Counted from the stretch's first letter, positions 43,639 to 52,779 are shown. The stretch is DNA of 53,970 bases from Alphaproteobacteria bacterium (GCA_017308375.1 JAFKEW010000057.1:1-53970); one strand, 5' to 3'. The notes: a model not told the origin generated them from the sequence alone. Program-made: numbers and translations.

Positions 43639-44151
43639 TCACGACGCCGCGTGAACCCCAACCGCCAGAATGTGATCGACCGTGCCGTCATCCGGCCCAA
43701 GCGGCAGAAAGACAGTCTCGTGATAGAAGGCACCGGTGCTGGTTTCGGCTTCATAGTGGCCGCTTACGGCGTAGACCTCACCCGTGCGGCGGACCCGGCC
43801 GAATATCCGCACCATATGCGCGGTATAACCCGGCCACTTCCGTTCCAGCAGGCTGGTGGTCAGGCCCTGGTAGAGGAATCTCTGAATCTGGACGATGGCA
43901 TCGCCCACCACGCGGAATTCGTAATCGTGTCCGCCATCCAGCACCCGGATCAGTGCAATGTTTTTCAGCAAGGGACCAAGGTCGCGCGGCGATATATCCG
44001 GCCGTGCCGGGAAGCGCCTGTCGCCCCGCAAAACACACCAGCGCTCATAGCCCTTGCAGACAAGAGGGTTTTTGAGCTCACCCGGGTCGATCTTCCGGCT
44101 GCGCCGTCTGTCGGTTTCCGCCAGCGCGGGAAGAATGGAGTTATCGGTCAT
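43639..44151 (-). CDS. PAS_5-type sensory protein
   Basis: A protein of about 170 residues. The central part reads KGYERWCVLRGDRRFPARPD, then ISPRDLGPLLKNIALIRVLD and YEFRVVGDAIVQIQRFLYQG, the standard features of the PAS_5 (PF07310) family of stand-alone PAS-like proteins of alphaproteobacteria. The end (YHETVFLPLGPDDGTVDHIL) completes the PAS beta sheet. No output domain is present, so it presumably acts by protein contacts. The ATG at 44151 is used here; a GTG at 44208 would add 19 residues. It is divergent from the LLM gene with about 96 bases between. Ligand unknown. Confidence 0.85.
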   Translation of the reverse strand: MTDNSILPALAETDRRRSRKIDPGELKNPLVCKGYERWCVLRGDRRFPARPDISPRDLGPLLKNIALIRVLDGGHDYEFRVVGDAIVQIQRFLYQGLTTSLLERKWPGYTAHMVRIFGRVRRTGEVYAVSGHYEAETSTGAFYHETVFLPLGPDDGTVDHILAVGVHAAS

Positions 44152-44247
44152 CACGGGTGAATAGTGACGGATGTGACAAGGAATATGATACTCTGTCAGC
44201 ATGGCCACAAGTCGTTAATCGAATGCAAAGAATGCTAAGGATATGTG

Positions 44248-45282
44248 ATGCGGCTTTCCGTACTTGATCAGTCCCCCATCCCAAAGGGTGGCGACCCGGC
44301 AACGGCCATCGCCGAAACCGTCAAGCTGGCGCAGGCCGCGGAAAGACTGGGCTATCACCGCTACTGGCTGGCGGAGCACCACAACAGCAACGCCTTCGCT
44401 GGATCGTGTCCCGAGATACTGATCGCAAAAGTTGCATCTGCGACAAAGACAATCCGCGTCGGTTCCGGCGGCGTCATGTTGCCCCATTACAGCCCGCTGA
44501 AGGTGGCGGAGCAGTTCCGGATGCTGGAGCTTCTGACGCCGGGGCGGATCGACCTCGGCCTCGGCCGGGCCCCCGGCACCGATCAGCGCACAAATGCTGC
44601 CCTTCAGGCCGGGCCCAAGGCCTGGGACATCGACGCCTTCCCAAGCCAGGTCCACCTTCTGAAACAGTTTCTGGACGATGCGTGCGGCATCGCCCCTTTC
44701 ACCGACGACCATCCCTATCGCGGCATCCGCGCCATGCCCACCGGCCCCACGCGGCCGGAGATGTGGATGCTGGGCTCCGGCATTCATGGCGCGGTCTATG
44801 CCGGTGAACTGGGCCTGCCCTTCTGCCACGCCTATTTCATTAATACCGATGGCAGCGAGCAGGCATGCGAGGAATACCGCGCCCGCTTCAAACCCAGCAG
44901 TTGGTGCGAAAGGCCCACGGTCTCGATGGGCGTATCGGCCCTTGTCGGCGAGACGGAGGAGGAGGCGCGCCGTCTCTCCGCCTCGCGCAATCTGTGGGTG
45001 GTGCGCCTTCTCACCAACCGGCCCATCGCCTTCCCTTCACCGGAAGAGGCACTCAATTATCCGTATACGGATCAGGAGCTGGCACTTCTGCGCACGGTCG
45101 AACGCCGCTCGATCGTCGGCACCAAAGAACAGGTGCGCGCCCATCTTCTGGGCCTGGCCGACAGTCACGGGGCTGAGGAACTGGTGGTGGTGACCATCAC
45201 CTACGATTACGCCTCGCGCCTGCGCTCCTACGAATTGCTGGCCGACGCGTTCCACCTCACGCCACCGGCAGAAACCCGATAA
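44248..45282 (+). CDS. LLM-class flavin-dependent oxidoreductase (MsnO8-like)
   Basis: A 344-residue luciferase-like protein starting LSVLDQSPIPKGGDPATAIA and containing RYWLAEHHNSNAFAGSCPEI, VGSGGVMLPHYSPLKVAEQF and LELLTPGRIDLGLGRAPGTD, all typical of the alkanal-monooxygenase-like LLM group (FMN or F420 dependent). The C-terminal part SIVGTKEQVRAHLLGLADSH is the ordinary TIM-barrel tail. The second ATG of GTGATG is the likely start. It converges on the nucleoside transporter with a 26-base tail-to-tail overlap. Substrate is unknown; a role in detoxification or oxidation of organic compounds is plausible. Confidence 0.9.
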   Translation: MRLSVLDQSPIPKGGDPATAIAETVKLAQAAERLGYHRYWLAEHHNSNAFAGSCPEILIAKVASATKTIRVGSGGVMLPHYSPLKVAEQFRMLELLTPGRIDLGLGRAPGTDQRTNAALQAGPKAWDIDAFPSQVHLLKQFLDDACGIAPFTDDHPYRGIRAMPTGPTRPEMWMLGSGIHGAVYAGELGLPFCHAYFINTDGSEQACEEYRARFKPSSWCERPTVSMGVSALVGETEEEARRLSASRNLWVVRLLTNRPIAFPSPEEALNYPYTDQELALLRTVERRSIVGTKEQVRAHLLGLADSHGAEELVVVTITYDYASRLRSYELLADAFHLTPPAETR

Positions 45283-46510
45283 TCGCGCCCGTCAGTCCGC
45301 TTGCCATGGTGCCGGAGAGAAGCGCACGCAAGGCCAGCGGCACGATTTCGTCACGCCGTTCCGGCGCCAGCCCGCCAACGCCCGCAATCAGTATCCCGAC
45401 CGAGCCGAAATTGGCGAAGCCGCACATCGCATAGAGCATGATCAGGCGTGCGCGCGGCGACAATGCGCCATCCGGCAGCGCCGCCAGTTTCATGTAAGCG
45501 ACGAATTCGTTGATGATGGTCTTGTCGCCCATCAACGCGCCCGCCGTCATCGCTTCGTTCCACGGCACGCCGTAAAGCCACACCACCGGCGCGAAGGCCC
45601 AGCCGAAAATCCGCTCCGCACTCAGCGGTGCGCCCGCCACGGCCGGCAGATGGCCCAGGATGATGTCGGCCAGTGCCACCAACGCCACCATCACCAGCAG
45701 CATTGCGACAATGCCAAGCCACAATTGCAGGCCATCGGCCGTGCCGCGCGCCACCGCATCCATGCTGGAACGGTAGGAGATGTCGGCGGCCACCGCCGCA
45801 CTTTCCGTATCCGCTTCGCCCGGGATCATGATGCGCGCGATCATGATCCCCGCCGGCAAGGACATCACCGAGGCCACCAGAATATGCCCCAGCGCGCCCG
45901 GCACCACGGGTGCTAGAATGGTGGCATAAAGCACGAAAACGGTGCCCGCCACGCTCGCCAGGCCCACAGTGAACAGAACAAAGAAATCGGAGCGGCTGAA
46001 GCGCGGCAGATAGGGCCGGATGATCAGCGGCGCCTCGATCATGCCGAGGAACAGCGTCGCCGCAGAACCGAGCCCCACCGCGCCGCCGATCCCCATCGTT
46101 TTGCGCAAGAGAAATGCAAAGCCTTGCACGATCAGCGGCAGCACGCGCCAATGCCACAGAAGGGCCGCCAATGCCGAAATCACAATCACCAATGGCAGAA
46201 TCTGAAACGCGAAACTGCCAAGTGCGGCCGGATTGCTGACCGCAAACGGCGTGTCGCCGCCACCGGCATAACCGAAGACGAAGGCGGTCCCGGCTTTTGT
46301 CGCCGCCATCAGCGCATCCACCACGCCATTGAGCGCGAACAGACCCTCGCGCGCCGGTGGCACCTTCAAGAGCAGAAGCGCCAGCGCGACCTGCAGCAGA
46401 AGCCCCACCGCCACGGTGCGGAATGGAAATGCCCGCCGGTTTTCGGACAAGAGCCATGCCAATGCCAGAATGGCCGCAATGCCCAATGCGGATTGAAAAT
46501 GCAGTGCCAT
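45257..46510 (-). CDS. Concentrative nucleoside transporter (CNT/NupC family)
   Basis: A 417-residue proton- or sodium-coupled nucleoside importer with about ten helices. Family motifs are ALNGVVDALMAATKAGTAFVFGYAGG, PLVIVISALAALLWHWRVLP, the phrase GMIEAPLIIRPYLPRFSRSD, GDKTIINEFVAYMKL, and the substrate-binding region YAMCGFANFGSVGILIAGVGGLAPERR. Length and order are normal for NupC. ATG 46510 follows GAGGGG; the upstream nine codons are unlikely. The gene overlaps the convergent LLM gene by 26 bases and is divergent from the acyltransferase. It probably salvages nucleosides from outside. Confidence 0.93.
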   Translation of the reverse strand: MALHFQSALGIAAILALAWLLSENRRAFPFRTVAVGLLLQVALALLLLKVPPAREGLFALNGVVDALMAATKAGTAFVFGYAGGGDTPFAVSNPAALGSFAFQILPLVIVISALAALLWHWRVLPLIVQGFAFLLRKTMGIGGAVGLGSAATLFLGMIEAPLIIRPYLPRFSRSDFFVLFTVGLASVAGTVFVLYATILAPVVPGALGHILVASVMSLPAGIMIARIMIPGEADTESAAVAADISYRSSMDAVARGTADGLQLWLGIVAMLLVMVALVALADIILGHLPAVAGAPLSAERIFGWAFAPVVWLYGVPWNEAMTAGALMGDKTIINEFVAYMKLAALPDGALSPRARLIMLYAMCGFANFGSVGILIAGVGGLAPERRDEIVPLALRALLSGTMASGLTGAIIGFLPVA

Positions 46511-46563
46511 GCGCGCCCCTCGCTCGCTTAAGCCCACAATGTCATGGCCCGCGAAAATGAGCC

Positions 46564-47745
46564 ATGCTATCGGAACCGATGGCCGATTCCGTTTCCCGCC
46601 CGCCCGAGATTCGCGCCCTGATGGGTGCGCGTGCCCTGCCGCCGCTGGTGCTGGTGCTGTTCCATTTCTGCGAGCAATCGGGCTATTTCGGGCTGCGCAT
46701 CCTCGATGCCCCGATCGCCAAGGGTTACCTCTGGGTGGAGTTCTTCTTCGCGCTGTCTGGCTTCATCCTGATCTATGTCTATGGCGGCCGCGCCGCAAAG
46801 CTGTGGCGGCCGGGGGGGTATCTCTCCTTTCTCGCCACGCGGCTGGCGCGGCTTTATCCGCTGCACATCGCCACCATTGTCATTCTGGCGCTGATCCTGT
46901 GGCTGTCGCGCGCGGTGTGCGGGCCCTTCGGCCTCATCTCCATCTTCGACCAGCCCTATCACCCGGTGCTCACCGGCCAAACGCTGATCGGTAATCTGTT
47001 TCTGGTGCAGGCGTGGAACCTCTATCCCTCGCTGTCGTGGAACGCACCGGCCTGGTTCGTCAGCATCGAATTCCTGCTGTGCATTCTGTTCCCGCTCTTT
47101 GCCACGCTCGCGCGCGGCAATGCGCGGCGCGGCGTGCTGATTGCGGCTTCCGGGATTGCCGGGCTCATCGCGCTGCTGACGTTTTCGCGCCACGGCCTCG
47201 ACCTCACTTTTCACAACGGCATCTATCGCGGCATTGCCGATTTCGCGGTCGGTGTCGGCTTTGCGGTGATCTTCCGCAATCTGCGTTACACACAAACACC
47301 CATGGCCACCGGCCTGATCTGGTTCGGGCAGATCGCGCTGCTCGCGGTTCTGTTCTTCGGCATCTATCAGGGCGGGCTGCCGCGCACCCAGAAAGATCTT
47401 CTGATCGCCGTTCCGATCATGGCACTGGTGTTGCTGCTCGCCTTCGATCGCGGGCCGCTTGCGCGCCTGATGCAGACACGCACCTTGATGGCGCTCGGCG
47501 AGTGGTCCTATGCGATCTATCTGGTGCAGTATCCGCTGCTCCAGCTTTTGCGCACCATCCGCCAGTTCTATCCGCACCAGATGCTGCCGCTCGGCGAATG
47601 GGGCTGGACCGTGCACCGGGTGGAAGCCATCGTGCTTCTCGCCGCCTGCATCGCGGCGGGCGCTGCCCTGACCTGGCTGGTGGAACAACCCGCCAATCGC
47701 TGGCTCAGGCGGCGGATCGCCACGGCATTTCCGCGCACCGCTTGA
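46564..47745 (+). CDS. Acyltransferase family 3 membrane protein (OafA/YrhL type)
   Basis: A 393-residue polytopic protein with about ten helices. Landmarks are the early RALPPLVLVLFHF (with the catalytic-like His), WVEFFFALSGFILIYVYGGR and the Arg-rich turn LATRLARLYPLHIATIV. The C-terminus carries ALGEWSYAIYLVQYPLLQLL and EQPANRWLRR, as in OafA and ExoZ-type enzymes. These transfer acetyl or other acyl groups to surface sugars from the cytoplasmic side. It could decorate the exopolysaccharide made by the locus at the start of the window (inference). ATG 46579 is a possible alternative start. The SDR gene follows after 60 bases. Confidence 0.88.
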   Translation: MLSEPMADSVSRPPEIRALMGARALPPLVLVLFHFCEQSGYFGLRILDAPIAKGYLWVEFFFALSGFILIYVYGGRAAKLWRPGGYLSFLATRLARLYPLHIATIVILALILWLSRAVCGPFGLISIFDQPYHPVLTGQTLIGNLFLVQAWNLYPSLSWNAPAWFVSIEFLLCILFPLFATLARGNARRGVLIAASGIAGLIALLTFSRHGLDLTFHNGIYRGIADFAVGVGFAVIFRNLRYTQTPMATGLIWFGQIALLAVLFFGIYQGGLPRTQKDLLIAVPIMALVLLLAFDRGPLARLMQTRTLMALGEWSYAIYLVQYPLLQLLRTIRQFYPHQMLPLGEWGWTVHRVEAIVLLAACIAAGAALTWLVEQPANRWLRRRIATAFPRTA

Positions 47746-47805
47746 CCGGGCAGGCGCCATCCGCCATCACTAAATGCGGATTATACAGCCTTTACGGGGA
47801 GAACC

Positions 47806-48717
47806 ATGACCATTCGTTTTGACGGCAAAGTCGCAATTGTCACCGGTGCGGGCGGGGGTCTTGGCCGCGCCCACGCGCTTGAGCTTGCCGCGCGCGGCGC
47901 CAAGGTGGTGGTCAACGATCTGGGCGGCGCGGTGGATGGCACCGGCGGCTCCTCCGCCGCGGCCGAAGCCGTGGTGGCGGAGATCAAGGCGGCTGGCGGT
48001 GAAGCCATCGCCAATGGCGCCTCAGTGACCGACGACGCCGGTGTTGCCCACCTCGTCAAGCAGACCATGGATCAATGGGGCCGGATCGACATTCTGGTCG
48101 CCAATGCCGGCATCCTGCGCGACAAGAGCTTCGCCAAAATGGAGATCAAGGATTTCGACGCCGTGATGGCGGTGCATGTGATGGGCACGGTGAAACCGGC
48201 CAAGGCCATCTGGCAGATCATGCGCGATCAGCAATATGGCCGCATCGTGGTCACCACCTCCTCCACCGGGCTTTACGGCAATTTCGGCCAGACCAATTAC
48301 GGCTGCGCCAAGCTTGGCCTGGTCGGCTTCATGAACACGCTGAAACTCGAAGGCGCGAAGGACAACATCAAGGTCAATGCCATCTGCCCCGTGGCCGGTA
48401 CGCGCATGACCGAAAACCTGATGCCGCCGGAAATGGTGCAGGCACTGAAGCCGGAATACGTCACCCCGGCCGTGGTCTATCTGGTGAGCGAAGAAGCGCC
48501 GACCGGCATGATCGTGTCCGCCGCCGCCGGTGCCTTCTCCGCCGCGCAGATCGTGGAATCGAAGGGCATCAATCTCGGCCATGGCGCCACCGCCGACACG
48601 ATTGCCGAGAACTGGGCGAAGATCACCGACTTCACCGGCGCCAAGCACCTCAACATGGGCAACGAACACAGCGCCCATTTCTTCGAACTGCTGAAGCAAA
48701 CGCCGGTTACGCCGTAA
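47806..48717 (+). CDS. SDR-family 3-hydroxyacyl-CoA dehydrogenase-like protein
   Basis: A 303-residue NAD(P)-dependent short-chain dehydrogenase of the peroxisomal multifunctional-enzyme type. The cofactor loop is VAIVTGAGGGLGRAHALELA. The extended region is VVVNDLGGAVDGTGGSSAAAE, the catalytic Ser is in VVTTSSTGLYGNFGQ, and the Tyr-Lys pair is in NYGCAKLGLVGFMNTL. The later ICPVAGTRMTENLMPPEMV is also typical. These enzymes oxidise 3-hydroxyacyl-CoA or related steroid-like CoA esters. The ribosome site GGGGAG is near the ATG. Its stop is 12 bases from the convergent crotonase stop. Together with the crotonase it could run two beta-oxidation steps, though on separate transcripts. Confidence 0.9.
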   Translation: MTIRFDGKVAIVTGAGGGLGRAHALELAARGAKVVVNDLGGAVDGTGGSSAAAEAVVAEIKAAGGEAIANGASVTDDAGVAHLVKQTMDQWGRIDILVANAGILRDKSFAKMEIKDFDAVMAVHVMGTVKPAKAIWQIMRDQQYGRIVVTTSSTGLYGNFGQTNYGCAKLGLVGFMNTLKLEGAKDNIKVNAICPVAGTRMTENLMPPEMVQALKPEYVTPAVVYLVSEEAPTGMIVSAAAGAFSAAQIVESKGINLGHGATADTIAENWAKITDFTGAKHLNMGNEHSAHFFELLKQTPVTP

Positions 48718-48729
48718 CGGCGGGCGGTT

Positions 48730-49560
48730 CTATCGGCCTTTGAATTTCGGCTCGCGCTTTTCCACAAAGGCGCGGGCCGCTTCCTTATGGTCTTCCGTCA
48801 GACCGGTGTGATTGTGGTGGCTGGCTTCAAGGTCGAGGCAATCATCCCATGCCCCTGCCGCCGCGCGATTGAGATTTTCCTTCATGTAGCGATAGGCCAC
48901 GCGCGGCCCATTGGCGAGGCGGTGCGCAATCTCCATCGTCTTCGCCATCAACTGATCGCCCGGCACCACCCAGTTGACGAGGCCGAGGGCCTTGGCCTCC
49001 GTCATGTCGATGCGGTCCGAGAGATAATAAAGCTCGCGCGCCTTGCCGCTTCCGACGAGGCGGGTCAGGAAGAACGTGCCGCCATAATCGCCGGAGAAAC
49101 CCACCTTCGCGAAGGCGGTGGTCATCACCGCGTTTTCCGCCGCCACGCGCAGATCGCAGGCCAGCGCCAGGGCAAAGCCCGCGCCCGCCGCCGCACCCGG
49201 CAGCGCGGCAATGGTCGGCTTCGGCATCGTGTAAAGCCGGCCCGAGGTTTCGCGCTGGCTGATGCGCTGGCGGTGAATGCGGCTGTCCAGATCCATCGGC
49301 TCGGCGGTGACGCTGTCGCGCCCTTCCGCCATACCTTTGACATCGCCGCCGGCACAGAAGGCACCGCCTTCGCCGGTCAACACCACGCAGCCGACATCGC
49401 CATCCGTCTCGCAATCGCGCAGCACGGCCGCCATGGCGGACAGCATCCCGGACGACAGGGCGTTGCGGCGCGCCGGCCGGTTCATGGTCAGCACGGCGAC
49501 ACCATCCTCCACCCGGGCCTTCAGATCGTCCGTACCCGTCTCAATTGTCTTTGCGCTCAT
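48730..49560 (-). CDS. Enoyl-CoA hydratase family protein
   Basis: A 276-residue crotonase-fold enzyme: VAVLTMNRPARRNALSSGML, first oxyanion loop GEGGAFCAGGDVKGM, second loop AALPGAAAGAGFALALACD, then FAKVGFSGDYGGTFFLTRLVG, where the position of the usual catalytic Glu is occupied by Asp (SGDYGG). It ends KREPKFKGR, the common family end. The ATG at 49560 is the natural start; the frame is open further but without a suitable start signal. It is convergent with the SDR gene. Hydratase or isomerase activity is not decided; the Asp at the second acid site is seen in isomerase-like members. Confidence 0.9.
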   Translation of the reverse strand: MSAKTIETGTDDLKARVEDGVAVLTMNRPARRNALSSGMLSAMAAVLRDCETDGDVGCVVLTGEGGAFCAGGDVKGMAEGRDSVTAEPMDLDSRIHRQRISQRETSGRLYTMPKPTIAALPGAAAGAGFALALACDLRVAAENAVMTTAFAKVGFSGDYGGTFFLTRLVGSGKARELYYLSDRIDMTEAKALGLVNWVVPGDQLMAKTMEIAHRLANGPRVAYRYMKENLNRAAAGAWDDCLDLEASHHNHTGLTEDHKEAARAFVEKREPKFKGR

Positions 49561-49851
49561 GGTGGTCCCCAAATCCTGGCTGCAGCCAGCAAAACCGGCG
49601 ACAGGCAATTTCACAGCAATGGCTGGGACACGCAAGAACCTGTCGCGGCGCACCAATACCGGCATCGCGCGGCCACAGGCAGTCGCCCTTCATATGGGAA
49701 TTAAGACCGGCTTAAACAAGCTTTGGACATATTCCGCCACTGCATGGCCACCATCCGCTGCATTGCAGCATCCAGTCATGGGATTGCAACGAAGCCTTCC
49801 TATTTAACCCGTGTCGCAAGCCCATCCGGGCGGCGGCAAATGGAGAGGCAA

Positions 49852-50052
49852 ATGACGACCAACTATCCAAGTGACGAGGTTTTCGGCACCGAAACGCTGA
49901 CCCTTGCAGCCATTGTGGGCGCAACCATCCTGTTGCTCGCCGCGTTTGCAAGCCCGGCTTCGGTCATGGCCCCCACGGCGCAGGCCGCCGCGAACCAGAC
50001 CATCGAAACCGTGACCGTTACGGCCGCGGCTCTGCCGTCATCGGTTGGCTGA
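49852..50052 (+). CDS. Small single-span membrane or exported protein, unknown
   Basis: A 66-residue protein with one hydrophobic helix (LAAIVGATILLLAAFA) in the middle, a short polar N-terminus (TTNYPSDEVFGTET) and a Thr/Ala/Val-rich C-terminus (NQTIETVTVTAAALPSSVG). GGAGAGG sits four bases before the ATG, one of the best ribosome sites in the window, supporting a real gene. I know no family. A helix near residues 16-32 followed by SPASVMAPTAQA could also be a signal sequence with a cleavable Ala-x-Ala, giving a tiny secreted peptide. The next small gene (50263) is about 210 bases downstream with its own promoter-like sequence. Confidence 0.6.
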   Translation: MTTNYPSDEVFGTETLTLAAIVGATILLLAAFASPASVMAPTAQAAANQTIETVTVTAAALPSSVG

Positions 50053-50119
50053 GGCACCGGTCAGGGGTTTCGATATGCCCAAAAACCAAGCAATTCCGGC
50101 CATCGTGCGTTAACCGTAT

Positions 50120-50137
50120 GGTGGCCGGGTTGCCACC
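50120..50137. terminator. Short hairpin after the 66-residue gene
   Basis: GGTGGC, six-base loop, GCCACC: a six-pair stem about 70 bases after the stop, followed about ten bases later by a TTTTT run. It is a modest terminator candidate, immediately upstream of the promoter of the next gene. Confidence 0.3.
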
Positions 50138-50154
50138 AGCAGCATGAATTTTTG

Positions 50155-50183
50155 TTCACAAGCAGCAAAAATCGTCTTACTAT
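50155..50183 (+). promoter_or_regulatory. Promoter candidate for the 43-residue gene
   Basis: TTCACA (50155-50160), 17 bases, TACTAT (50178-50183) matches the housekeeping consensus at five of six and four of six positions, with ideal spacing. It is placed 80 bases before the ATG at 50263. The spacer is A-rich, unlike the local GC-rich DNA. Confidence 0.5.
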
Positions 50184-50262
50184 CCAGCAATAATTCTGTG
50201 GCATGCCGGCTGGCGGGCCTGGAAAACTGAACCGCCACTGGCTCCTGGAATGGAGGCCGAAA

Positions 50263-50394
50263 ATGGCATTGTTCAATGTTCATCACGAAGAACAGCGCGA
50301 CTATGGCGGTCAGGTCCTGGATATTGTCGTCCTGGTCGGTGCGATCGCGCTTTTTGTCGGCATGATCGCCAGCGTCATCATGCTGGCCGGATAG
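50263..50394 (+). CDS. 43-residue single-span membrane protein, unknown
   Basis: A very small protein with a polar N-terminus (ALFNVHHEEQRDYGGQ) and one helix that fills the rest (VLDIVVLVGAIALFVGMIAS). GGAGG lies seven bases before the ATG and a good promoter candidate lies upstream, so I consider it real. The His-His-Glu-Glu segment ahead of the helix is unusual. Its stop is directly next to the stop of the convergent SpoVR gene. Such peptides often associate with membrane complexes. No family is recognised. Confidence 0.6.
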   Translation: MALFNVHHEEQRDYGGQVLDIVVLVGAIALFVGMIASVIMLAG

Positions 50395-50395
50395 C

Positions 50396-51886
50396 TTAAT
50401 CGCCTTCGGTTTCGCGCAACTCGACGTCGTGCCCCCACAGGCGCTCGATATGGGCGAGGACCGTGGCCCTGGTCGCGCTGTTGAGCGGAATGCCGCGATG
50501 CATCCGGTGTTCCAGCAGCAGCTTGCGATCCCCTTTCAGATTGGCGCCGGCCACCTGAATATTGGCGTCGGCCGCGCCCACATCATATTGCCGGGCCAGC
50601 GCGGTGCGCAGCGCGCGGTATCCCGTTTCATTGTGAATGGCTGAAACCTTGTAAGCCGGATCGTCCGCATGATCGTGCAGGCCGAACAGGCGGAAATCGC
50701 GCATCACCTTGGGCGACAGGAATTGTTCGATGAAGCTTTCATCGCGGTAATTGGCCCACGCATTGCGAAGCGCCCCCATCCAGTCGCCGGACCCGGCCAG
50801 GCCCGGAAACCAGTCCCGGTCCTCGTCACTCGGGCTTTCACAGATCCGCCGGATGTCGCTCATCATCGCATAGCCGAGCGCGTAAGGATTGATGCCGTTG
50901 TACCGGCGGTCATCGAAATCCGGCTGAAAGATCACGCTGGTATGGCTGTGCAAGAATTCAAATATCGCGCTTTCGCTGATCAGCCCGTGATCGAACAGCC
51001 GGTTCATGATGGTGAAATGCACAAAGGTGGCGCAGCCCTCGTTCATCACCTTGGTCTGGCGCTGCGGATAAAAATACTGCGCCAGATTGCGCACGATGCG
51101 TAAGGTTTCGCGCTGCCATGGCTTCAACGCGGGCGAATGCTTTTCGAGAAAATAAAGAAGATTCTCCTCCGGCAGCTTCATGTCCGCGCCGGACAGCGCA
51201 TCATCGGGATCGGCCGATGCCGCAAGCACCGGCGGCTCAACACCAACGGGAAGCGTGCGCCACAGTTCGTTATAGGCTTCTTCCTCATATTCGGCACGGC
51301 GGCGCTGTTTTTCCGCCATCCGCTCGGCCGAAGGGCGCGGCGGCCTGCGATAGCGAAACACACCCTGATCCATGATGGCGTGGGCGCAATCCAGCACCGA
51401 TTCCACCTCATCGCGGCCGTAACGCTCCTCGCACGCCGAAATATATTTCTTGGCGAACGCGAGATAATCCAGAATGCCGCCCGCATTGGTCCATTGCTGG
51501 AACAGATAATTGTTCTTGAAGAAATGATTGTGCCCGAAGGCGGCATGCGCCATCACCAGCGCCTGCATCGTCATCGAATTTTCTTCCAGCAGATAGGATA
51601 TGCAGGGATCGGAATTGATCACGATTTCGTAAGCCAGCGCCGAATAACCGGCGCGGTAGAGCGTTTCCTCCCGCGCGAACAATTTTCCGAACGACCAGTG
51701 ATTGTACATCAGCGGCATGCCGAGCGAGGAATAGGCATCCAGCATCTGCTCGGACGAAATCACCTCGATCTGGTTGGGATAGACGTCAAGCTTCAGCTCG
51801 TTCAGCGCAATCTCCTCGATCGCCTTGTAGGTACGGTCGAGAACCGGAAAATCCCACTCCGCCTCGCTGAACAGCAACGCCATCAT
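50396..51886 (-). CDS. SpoVR-family protein
   Basis: A 496-residue soluble protein of the SpoVR/YcgB family: EAEWDFPVLDRTYKAIEEIA at the start, then YPNQIEVISSEQMLDAYSSL, then GMPLMYNHWSFGKLFAREE, the phrase AYEIVINSDPCISYLLEENS, and later MNEGCATFVHFTIMNRLFDH and YNGINPYALGYAMMSDIRRI. In enterobacteria and others the family is encoded with yeaG (PrkA-type kinase) and yeaH; the trio responds to starvation and stress, but the biochemistry of SpoVR is not established. Its tandem ATGs overlap the sulfotransferase stop (ATGATG), so it is translationally coupled to that gene. Confidence 0.93.
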   Translation of the reverse strand: MMALLFSEAEWDFPVLDRTYKAIEEIALNELKLDVYPNQIEVISSEQMLDAYSSLGMPLMYNHWSFGKLFAREETLYRAGYSALAYEIVINSDPCISYLLEENSMTMQALVMAHAAFGHNHFFKNNYLFQQWTNAGGILDYLAFAKKYISACEERYGRDEVESVLDCAHAIMDQGVFRYRRPPRPSAERMAEKQRRRAEYEEEAYNELWRTLPVGVEPPVLAASADPDDALSGADMKLPEENLLYFLEKHSPALKPWQRETLRIVRNLAQYFYPQRQTKVMNEGCATFVHFTIMNRLFDHGLISESAIFEFLHSHTSVIFQPDFDDRRYNGINPYALGYAMMSDIRRICESPSDEDRDWFPGLAGSGDWMGALRNAWANYRDESFIEQFLSPKVMRDFRLFGLHDHADDPAYKVSAIHNETGYRALRTALARQYDVGAADANIQVAGANLKGDRKLLLEHRMHRGIPLNSATRATVLAHIERLWGHDVELRETEGD

Positions 51887-52779
51887 CCCGCTCCCGCGGC
51901 GTGTGCAACCGGGGCACCGCCGCCCAGAAGGTTTCGCTTCGAATCCGCAACGGTGCGGATGCCGGTCAACCGCTCAAACGCCGCCATGTCGGCCGCGAAT
52001 GCCCGGTAGAGCCAGGCCCGGTCATCATCGCCGAGCCTGGGCAGATCGCGCGCGATCATTTTCTTCGCGAAGCTGCGCGCCGATGGCGGCAGCATTTGCG
52101 ATCCCGCCCGCGAAATGCGGTCGAACAATGTGTTGCCTAGAATGCTGCGCAGTGTTTCACCCGCACCGTTATAGCGGAAGCCCTGGTTCTTCGGCTGTTC
52201 GCGCGAAAAGGAAAAACCCGGATCGCCCGCCCCCAGAAACGCAACGCACGTCCGCGCCACCGTCGCCGGATCGCGCATCAGTTGCGAAAATTCGAGGATG
52301 AGAAACCGTTCCAGCGGAAAATAGGGCAGGAAGCGATCGATCTGCTGAAAATAATAACTGGCCATGGTGTAATAGGCCCTGTCTTCCACCGCCTGGCGCA
52401 GGCCGCGTTTTTCACCGCGCGCGCGTACCTCATGCCAATAGGCGGAATAACACCGTTCTGCCGGGTCACGCACCACATAGATGAATTTCGCCTTCGGGCT
52501 CAGCGCGTGAATCCGGCGCGGCACCTCCTCCGCCTCGCCCCTGGCCCAGGCTTCGTTGGGCGCCATGGAATAACCGACGGAAGCGTCAAGCAACACGCCA
52601 TCGCCATGGCGGAAGCGCGTGCGATACCAATCAACCCCGCGCGCAAAATTCACGTTGAAGAAATCCGGCTCCTTCGGATTGGAAACAACGATGCCGGGAT
52701 GCTGGTCCAGCAGATCGGCAAGGCTTGTCGTGCCTGCTTTTTGTGCACCGATGATGAAGGCTTCGGGCGGAAATGCCAT
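51883..52779 (-). CDS. PAPS-dependent sulfotransferase
   Basis: A 298-residue sulfotransferase that would move sulfate from PAPS to a hydroxyl or amine acceptor. The 5'-phosphosulfate loop EAFIIGAQKAGTTSLADLLD is at the N-terminus (Lys and Thr-Thr conserved). The 3'-phosphate site is KFIYVVRDPAERCYSAYWHE, with the Arg-Asp-Pro and Ser of the family. DASVGYSMAPNEA and LEFSQLMRDPATV are further landmarks of the carbohydrate-sulfotransferase-like group. It lies between yeaH and spoVR on the same strand, 45 bases after the first and overlapping the second by four. Acceptor unknown; a glycan or lipid is likely. Confidence 0.88.
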   Translation of the reverse strand: MAFPPEAFIIGAQKAGTTSLADLLDQHPGIVVSNPKEPDFFNVNFARGVDWYRTRFRHGDGVLLDASVGYSMAPNEAWARGEAEEVPRRIHALSPKAKFIYVVRDPAERCYSAYWHEVRARGEKRGLRQAVEDRAYYTMASYYFQQIDRFLPYFPLERFLILEFSQLMRDPATVARTCVAFLGAGDPGFSFSREQPKNQGFRYNGAGETLRSILGNTLFDRISRAGSQMLPPSARSFAKKMIARDLPRLGDDDRAWLYRAFAADMAAFERLTGIRTVADSKRNLLGGGAPVAHAAGAG

